Source: Treponema sp. (lineage in GTDB: Bacteria; Spirochaetota; Spirochaetia; Treponematales; Treponemataceae). From it: a stretch of DNA of 5,077 nucleotides. Each line of letters opens with the position of its first letter. Position 1 is the first letter of the stretch. Under the pieces are notes generated by a model that saw only the letters and a program-made list of their open reading frames with translations, was not told the origin of the DNA and did no database searches. Made by a program: the position numbers and the translations under genes. The stretch is taken from NCBI GenBank assembly GCA_003455655.1, contig DMQP01000156.1, forward strand, positions 1 to 5,077, in the 5' to 3' direction. Of this stretch, positions 1 through 3,527 are shown piece after piece.

Positions 1-795
1 GCTTTAACTCCTCAGAAAGAAATCGAAGGAGAAATGGGCGACAGTGTTATGGGTGTTCAGGCTCGTCTTATGAGTCAGGCTTTGCGTAAACTGACTGCCA
101 TTGTTGGAAAGAGCAAGTGTACTATTGTCTTTATAAACCAGATTCGTATGAAAATTGGTGTTATGTTTGGTAACCCCGAAACAACAACTGGTGGTAATGC
201 ACTTAAGTTCTATTCTTCAGTTCGTCTTGAAATACGTCGCATCGAAACTATTGACGGAAAAGGTGACGATGAAGCTATTGGTAACCGTGTGCGCGTAAAA
301 GTCGTAAAGAATAAAGTTGCGCCTCCATTCCGTAAGGTTGAACTGGATGTCTACTTTGGTAAGGGTGTGTCTGCCGCTGCTTCTGTTTTGGACAGTGCGG
401 TTAAACACGGACTTATAGACAAGCGTGGTGCTTGGTATACTCGCGGAGAAGAAAAAGTCGGTCAGGGTAAGGAAAATGCAGTTGCCTTTATCGAAAACAA
501 TCCTTCTTTCCGCATGGAACTCGAACATACGCTTCGTGAAAAACTTTTCCCCGGTATGGTCTTGCGTACCAAAGAGGGTGAAGTTGTTACCGAAGAGCAG
601 ATTTTAGCTTACGAAAAAGAAATGCGTGCAAAGGGAGTAGGCACTGGTTCTCTTAAAACAGATGCCGAACCAACTCCTGCTGCTGCAAGTGTTAAAGCCG
701 CTCCTAGTGCAAGTGCTGCAAAGGCTGCTAAACCAACTGCATCTCTTGCAAAAGCTGCTGCTTCAAGTAAGCCCGTTCCCGAGGAGTTGTTTTAG
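1..795 (+). CDS. recA: RecA recombinase, C-terminal part (5' end outside window)
   Basis: RecA forms ATP-dependent filaments on single-stranded DNA for strand exchange and triggers LexA-type self-cleavage. The frame is open from base 1, so the gene starts upstream; the ATG at 34 is internal. The first visible residue (A of [11 protein letters not shown]) aligns with E. coli A148, so the Walker A and B regions are missing. Visible are DNA-binding loop L1 (around GEMGDSVMG), the FINQIRMK segment, and loop L2 ([15 protein letters not shown], window residues 56-70, F56 matching E. coli F203). The family signature ALKFYSSVR is at residues 67-75. The C-terminal domain includes GAWY and KVGQGKENA. 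After it come about 35 residues absent from E. coli RecA and then a 44-residue Ala/Lys-rich tail (661-792) ending in EELF. If the N-terminus is of normal length, the protein is about 411 residues, longer than the 353 of E. coli. The stop is TAG at 793-795. Confidence 0.98.
   Translation, partial: ALTPQKEIEGEMGDSVMGVQARLMSQALRKLTAIVGKSKCTIVFINQIRMKIGVMFGNPETTTGGNALKFYSSVRLEIRRIETIDGKGDDEAIGNRVRVKVVKNKVAPPFRKVELDVYFGKGVSAAASVLDSAVKHGLIDKRGAWYTRGEEKVGQGKENAVAFIENNPSFRMELEHTLREKLFPGMVLRTKEGEVVTEEQILAYEKEMRAKGVGTGSLKTDAEPTPAAASVKAAPSASAAKAAKPTASLAKAAASSKPVPEELF
661..792 (+). other. Alanine/lysine-rich low-complexity tail of RecA
   Basis: This segment encodes the last 44 residues of RecA: 16 Ala, 5 Lys, several Ser and Pro, and only four acidic residues (D and E near its start, EE near its end). 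The DNA is rich in GCN codons, with imperfect repeats such as GCAAAGGCTGCT and GCAAAAGCTGCT, which suggests growth by slippage. The E. coli RecA tail is strongly acidic and inhibitory, so this one has the opposite charge over most of its length. It resembles the Ala/Lys tails of DNA-binding proteins. A DNA-binding or modulatory role is inference. Confidence 0.8.
781..786 (+). promoter_or_regulatory. Likely ribosome binding site of folK, inside recA
   Basis: GAGGAG lies in the codons for the two glutamates near the RecA C-terminus, 14 bases before the folK ATG. It is the only purine-rich Shine-Dalgarno-like string near that start. The spacing is longer than usual, so initiation may be weak or coupled to ribosomes terminating at the recA stop, 5 bases before the ATG. 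Confidence 0.45.
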
Positions 796-800
796 TTAGT

Positions 801-1334
801 ATGGAAGTCGTAACGCTTGGTTTGGGTGCAAATCGTTCTTTTAACAACAGTTCTCCAGTGCAAACACTGCTTTTAGCCGTAAGAGCACTCCGTACTGTTT
901 TAAGCGATCTGCGCTTTTCATCAGTTTACCAAACAGGTGCACTGTATGTAACAGACCAGGCAGACTTCTACAATATGATAGTGCGGGGCGGGTTTGAAGG
1001 CTCACCCCAGACACTTTTGTCCTGTATACATGATATAGAAAACCGTTATGGACGCGACCGTTCGCAAGAAGTACGCAATGGTCCACGGACCCTGGATATA
1101 GACATAGAATTGTTCGGTAATACCCTTGTTCATCAGAAGAACCTTATTATTCCCCATGAGCGTATGCTTGAAAGGGCATTTGTTCTGGTTCCCCTGGTGG
1201 AGATTTTACGGAATTCTGCCGATACTGAAAGAAGTGGATTGTCTTTATACGAGTCTTGCCTTGAACGGGAAGCCGTAAGCGCTCAGAAAATAAGTAAATT
1301 TCTTGACGCTGCGGAGTTTCAAGCGCAACTGTAG
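801..1334 (+). CDS. folK: 2-amino-4-hydroxy-6-hydroxymethyldihydropteridine pyrophosphokinase (HPPK)
   Basis: HPPK transfers pyrophosphate from ATP to 6-hydroxymethyl-7,8-dihydropterin, the step before dihydropteroate synthase in cytosolic folate synthesis. The 177-residue product has the family landmarks in order: an N-terminal strand and loop LGLGANRSF (residues 6-14), YQTGALYVTDQADFYN (43-58, compare YRTPPLGPQDQPDYLN in E. coli), the signature NGPRTLDIDIELFGN (93-107) with metal-binding D99 and D101, and IPHERMLERAFVLVPL (117-132). It is somewhat longer than E. coli FolK (159 residues), mainly after the PLVEI segment. ATG 801 is the only sensible start: the codons just upstream in frame are not start codons, and the GANRS motif begins only a few residues in. 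recA ends 5 bases upstream, so co-transcription is likely. No other folate gene is visible here. Confidence 0.95.
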   Translation: MEVVTLGLGANRSFNNSSPVQTLLLAVRALRTVLSDLRFSSVYQTGALYVTDQADFYNMIVRGGFEGSPQTLLSCIHDIENRYGRDRSQEVRNGPRTLDIDIELFGNTLVHQKNLIIPHERMLERAFVLVPLVEILRNSADTERSGLSLYESCLEREAVSAQKISKFLDAAEFQAQL

Positions 1335-1367
1335 ACGTCCAAAAAAATAGGTTTGAATGGGGCTATC
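1335..1367 (+). other. folK-scpA spacer
   Basis: At 33 bases this is the longest intergenic gap in the window. It holds a palindromic GACGTC (overlapping the folK stop), a run of seven A, and a GGGG string at 1359-1362, five bases before the scpA ATG, that may act as a weak ribosome binding site. I see no terminator hairpin and no convincing promoter. Confidence 0.6.
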
Positions 1368-2138
1368 ATGGAATACACACAGGACACGGAAACAAAATCG
1401 CCAGTAGTACGCAAATTTACCGCAGGTCAGTTTGAAGGACCGCTTGACTTATTGTGGTCACTTATTCGGGAAAGTAAAATCAACATTTATGACATTCCCA
1501 TAGCAGACATCACAGAACAGTTTTTAGATTATCTCGATTACGCAGCAGAAACAGATTTGCAAGATTTAAGCGAATTCTACAGTATGGCTGCAAAATTAGT
1601 GTACATAAAAAGTCGTATGCTTTTGCCTGTAGAAGTTGCCTATGATGACGACGAAAGCATGGAAGACCCACGCACTGAATTAGTTGAACAGTTGATTGAA
1701 TATCAGAAATTCAAAAAACTTGCAGAACTTATGGAAGAGCAGGAAGAACAGAGCGAGTGGAGCTTTGAACGCAAAAAGATTGAACGCATTCTTCCCTTCG
1801 AAAATGACGAAAATATGTGGGAAAAAATGGATACCTGGCAACTTTTGCAAGATATGCAGAAAATTTTCCGCAACTTAACAAATGTTAATCCGGACGAAAA
1901 GATTCTGGACATGAATGAAGACATAACACCACCCGAAAAAATAGCCTTGATGAATGAATTGCTTGACAAAAAGGGCGAATGTATGTTCACTGATTTAATC
2001 ACGCGCAAGGGAAATGAACTTGACGTGATCTGTGCCTTTATGGCAATACTGGAAGCCGTCAAAATGAAGATGGCAGACATATATCAAAACAGAATGTTTG
2101 GAGACATTAAGATATGCAGGAAGAAGACGGCAGCGTAA
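1368..2138 (+). CDS. scpA: Segregation and condensation protein A (kleisin)
   Basis: ScpA is the kleisin subunit that bridges the SMC head domains and binds ScpB, forming the condensin-like complex that organises and segregates the nucleoid. From ATG 1368 the product has 256 residues, usual for the family. The N-terminal SMC-neck-binding region has the diagnostic FEGPLDLLWSLIRESKI (22-38) and YDIPIADITEQFLDYL (41-56), followed by SEFYSMAAKLVYIKSRMLLP (68-87). The middle is charged and helical (about 100-170) and would contact ScpB. The C-terminal winged helix spans about 205-250 (FTDLITRKGNELDVICAFMA, then ILEAVKMKMADIYQ). A TTG at 1353 is in frame, but no ribosome binding site precedes it, whereas ATG 1368 has GGGG five bases upstream. 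The 3' end overlaps scpB by 25 bases. Confidence 0.96.
   Translation: MEYTQDTETKSPVVRKFTAGQFEGPLDLLWSLIRESKINIYDIPIADITEQFLDYLDYAAETDLQDLSEFYSMAAKLVYIKSRMLLPVEVAYDDDESMEDPRTELVEQLIEYQKFKKLAELMEEQEEQSEWSFERKKIERILPFENDENMWEKMDTWQLLQDMQKIFRNLTNVNPDEKILDMNEDITPPEKIALMNELLDKKGECMFTDLITRKGNELDVICAFMAILEAVKMKMADIYQNRMFGDIKICRKKTAA
2100..2103 (+). promoter_or_regulatory. Ribosome binding site of scpB, inside scpA
   Basis: GGAG (GGAGA with the next base) sits 10 bases before ATG 2114, within the scpA codons. It supports the start that overlaps scpA and fits coupled synthesis of the two ScpAB subunits. Confidence 0.65.
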
Positions 2139-2776
2139 CCGATACCGCCACAAACGAAGAGACAGAAACACAGAAAGAAGCAGTTGACGCAGTTGATGAA
2201 GCAGAAGAAGCACAAATTTCTCAGTTAAGAGCAAATCTGAACCTTGACAGTGAAACTGCCCTTATAGAAACGGTTCTTTTTCTTGAAAGTGAACCGCAGA
2301 ATACCACTGTTTTGTCAAAGATTTCGCAACTTTCAGAAGAAGTTGTGTCTGAATGTATTTCTCGCTTAAAAGACAAGTATGCAAATGCAGACTCAGGTAT
2401 TGAACTGTCGCAAATTGTAGGTGGTTGGCTTTTAACTCCGAAAAAAGAATGTTTTGACTTGGTAAAAGAACGCTACGGTAAAAAGAACGAAGGCCGCTTA
2501 AGTAAAGCTGCCATCGAAACGTTAAGTATTATTGCTTACAGTCAGCCTATTACTCGTGCAGAAATTGAAAGCATCCGTCATGTTAACGCAGATAATATGA
2601 TTCGAATTCTTTTGGACAGAAAGTTTATTCGTGAAGCAGGAAAAAAAGATGTTCCGGGTAAACCCATAATGTATGCAACTACAAAAGAGTTCCTCGAATT
2701 CTTCCACTTGCAGAGTATTGCAGATTTGCCACAGCTTGATGAAAAAGAAAGCGAGAGGTTCGTACTTGCCCGCTAA
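2114..2776 (+). CDS. scpB: Segregation and condensation protein B
   Basis: ScpB dimerises through tandem winged-helix domains and binds the middle of ScpA in the SMC-ScpAB complex. The 220-residue product begins with an acidic, low-complexity extension (13 Asp/Glu in the first 32 residues, one Lys). The first winged helix follows from about residue 46 (SETALIETVLFLESEP). The family signature is clear in the second: LSKAAIETLSIIAYSQPITR (129-148) continuing AEIESIRHV (149-157), then NMIRILLDRKFIREAGKK and PGKPIMYATTKEFLEFFHLQ (181-200). Two glycines common in the family, in IRGV and FGL, are histidine here (H156, H198). ATG 2114 has GGAG 10 bases upstream. The gene overlaps scpA by 25 bases and probably the next gene by 11, so the three are likely translationally coupled. 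Confidence 0.96.
   Translation: MQEEDGSVTDTATNEETETQKEAVDAVDEAEEAQISQLRANLNLDSETALIETVLFLESEPQNTTVLSKISQLSEEVVSECISRLKDKYANADSGIELSQIVGGWLLTPKKECFDLVKERYGKKNEGRLSKAAIETLSIIAYSQPITRAEIESIRHVNADNMIRILLDRKFIREAGKKDVPGKPIMYATTKEFLEFFHLQSIADLPQLDEKESERFVLAR
2753..2758 (+). promoter_or_regulatory. Ribosome binding site that decides the TTG start of the pseudouridine synthase gene
   Basis: GAGAGG lies in the last scpB codons, 7 bases before TTG 2766. That spacing is optimal. The in-frame ATGs at 2673 and 2739 have no comparable site, and ATG 2823 would cut into the S4 domain. Confidence 0.6.
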
Positions 2777-3518
2777 CGTTTCAGATTCAAATCAAAAGAC
2801 CCAGTGGCGCTTGCAGCATTTTATGGCTCAGTGCGGAGTTGCAAGCCGTCGTGCATCAGAAGAAATTATTGCTTCTGGTCGTGTTGCTGTAAATGGAGTA
2901 ACCGTAACTGCTCCGGGAACAAAAGTAAGTGCTTCCGATACCGTTACTGTTGACGGAAAAGTAATTCATCAGGAAGAAGAAAAACGATATGTGCTTTTAA
3001 ACAAACCCGCAGGCTATGTGTGTTCACTTTCAGATGAAAAGGGACGCCCCGTTGCCGCAGATTTACTAAAAGACACATACAGTGAGCGTTTGTACAATGT
3101 TGGCCGTTTGGATATGTTTTCCAGCGGTCTTATTATTTTTACTAATGATGGAAACTTTGCCGCAACACTTTCTCATCCCTCTGCAGAACTGGAAAAAGAA
3201 TATATTGTAGATACCAGCACACCCTTACCCCGAAACTTAGCCCAAGATTTTATGAAGGGCATTCGAGTAGACGGAGTCTTTTACAAATGTCGCGATGCAG
3301 AAGAATTAAATGCTCGTCGTATGCGCATTGTTCTTATTGAAGGAAAAAATCGCGAAATTCGTAAAGTCTTTGAATCTCGTGAACTGGGCATAAAGCGTTT
3401 AGTTCGCGTTAGAATTGGCAGTGTTGCTATGGAAAACCTTGCAGAAGGTTCATTTAGAAATTTAAGTTCGGCAGAAGTCACATCTCTTTTGCGTCTTGCA
3501 AAATATAAAGATTATTAG
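2766..3518 (+). CDS. rluB: 23S rRNA pseudouridine synthase, RluB/RsuA family
   Basis: This family converts a specific rRNA uridine to pseudouridine; RluB acts at the 23S rRNA position equivalent to E. coli U2605. From TTG 2766 the product has 250 residues. An S4 RNA-binding domain comes first (RLQHFMAQCGVASRRASEE, 15-33, to about VDGK, 65). The catalytic domain has LLNKPAGYV (77-85), the catalytic motif VGRLDMFSSGLIIFTNDG (112-129) with the presumed nucleophile D116, SHPSAELEKEYIV (136-148), and EGKNREIRKVFE (192-203). The S4 domain plus EGKNREIRK separates it from the RluA and TruB families, but RluB versus RsuA, RluE or RluF is a judgement. The scpA-scpB-rluB-cmk neighbourhood, common in bacteria, favours RluB. 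The TTG start overlaps scpB by 11 bases and is backed by GAGAGG at 2753-2758. Upstream ATGs at 2673 and 2739 lie deep in scpB and look spurious. Confidence 0.92.
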   Translation: MPANVSDSNQKTQWRLQHFMAQCGVASRRASEEIIASGRVAVNGVTVTAPGTKVSASDTVTVDGKVIHQEEEKRYVLLNKPAGYVCSLSDEKGRPVAADLLKDTYSERLYNVGRLDMFSSGLIIFTNDGNFAATLSHPSAELEKEYIVDTSTPLPRNLAQDFMKGIRVDGVFYKCRDAEELNARRMRIVLIEGKNREIRKVFESRELGIKRLVRVRIGSVAMENLAEGSFRNLSSAEVTSLLRLAKYKDY

Positions 3519-3522
3519 GGAG
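3518..3522 (+). promoter_or_regulatory. Ribosome binding site of the cmk-rpsA frame
   Basis: GGGAG begins on the last base of the preceding TAG stop and ends 5 bases before ATG 3528. This fits termination-reinitiation coupling from the pseudouridine synthase gene. Confidence 0.7.
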
Positions 3523-3527
3523 TCTAC

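Noticed and set aside
1303..1335. TTGACG near the end of folK as a possible scpA promoter
   Set aside because: No acceptable -10 lies at 16-18 bases; the nearest candidate, TGTAGA, is 21 bases away and weak.
1334..1339. GACGTC palindrome at the folK stop
   Set aside because: A six-base palindrome alone is expected by chance, and there is no adjoining stem or repeat to suggest an operator or terminator.
1353..1367. TTG at 1353 as the scpA start
   Set aside because: It has no ribosome binding site and adds only five non-conserved residues. ATG 1368 is better placed.
1703..2080. 125-codon open frame on the minus strand opposite scpA
   Set aside because: Its Ser/Phe/Ile-rich translation is what the complement of Lys/Glu-rich scpA codons gives. 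It has no family resemblance.
2244..2268. TTGACA followed by TATAGA inside scpB
   Set aside because: The spacer is only 13 bases, too short for a sigma70 promoter, and no gene start follows.
2673..2765. ATG 2673 or 2739 as the start of the pseudouridine synthase
   Set aside because: Both lie deep in scpB without a ribosome binding site, and the translation there (Ser/Lys-rich) looks like out-of-frame scpB.
3519..3527. Terminator or regulatory site between rluB and cmk
   Set aside because: The gap is nine bases and is taken up by the ribosome binding site.
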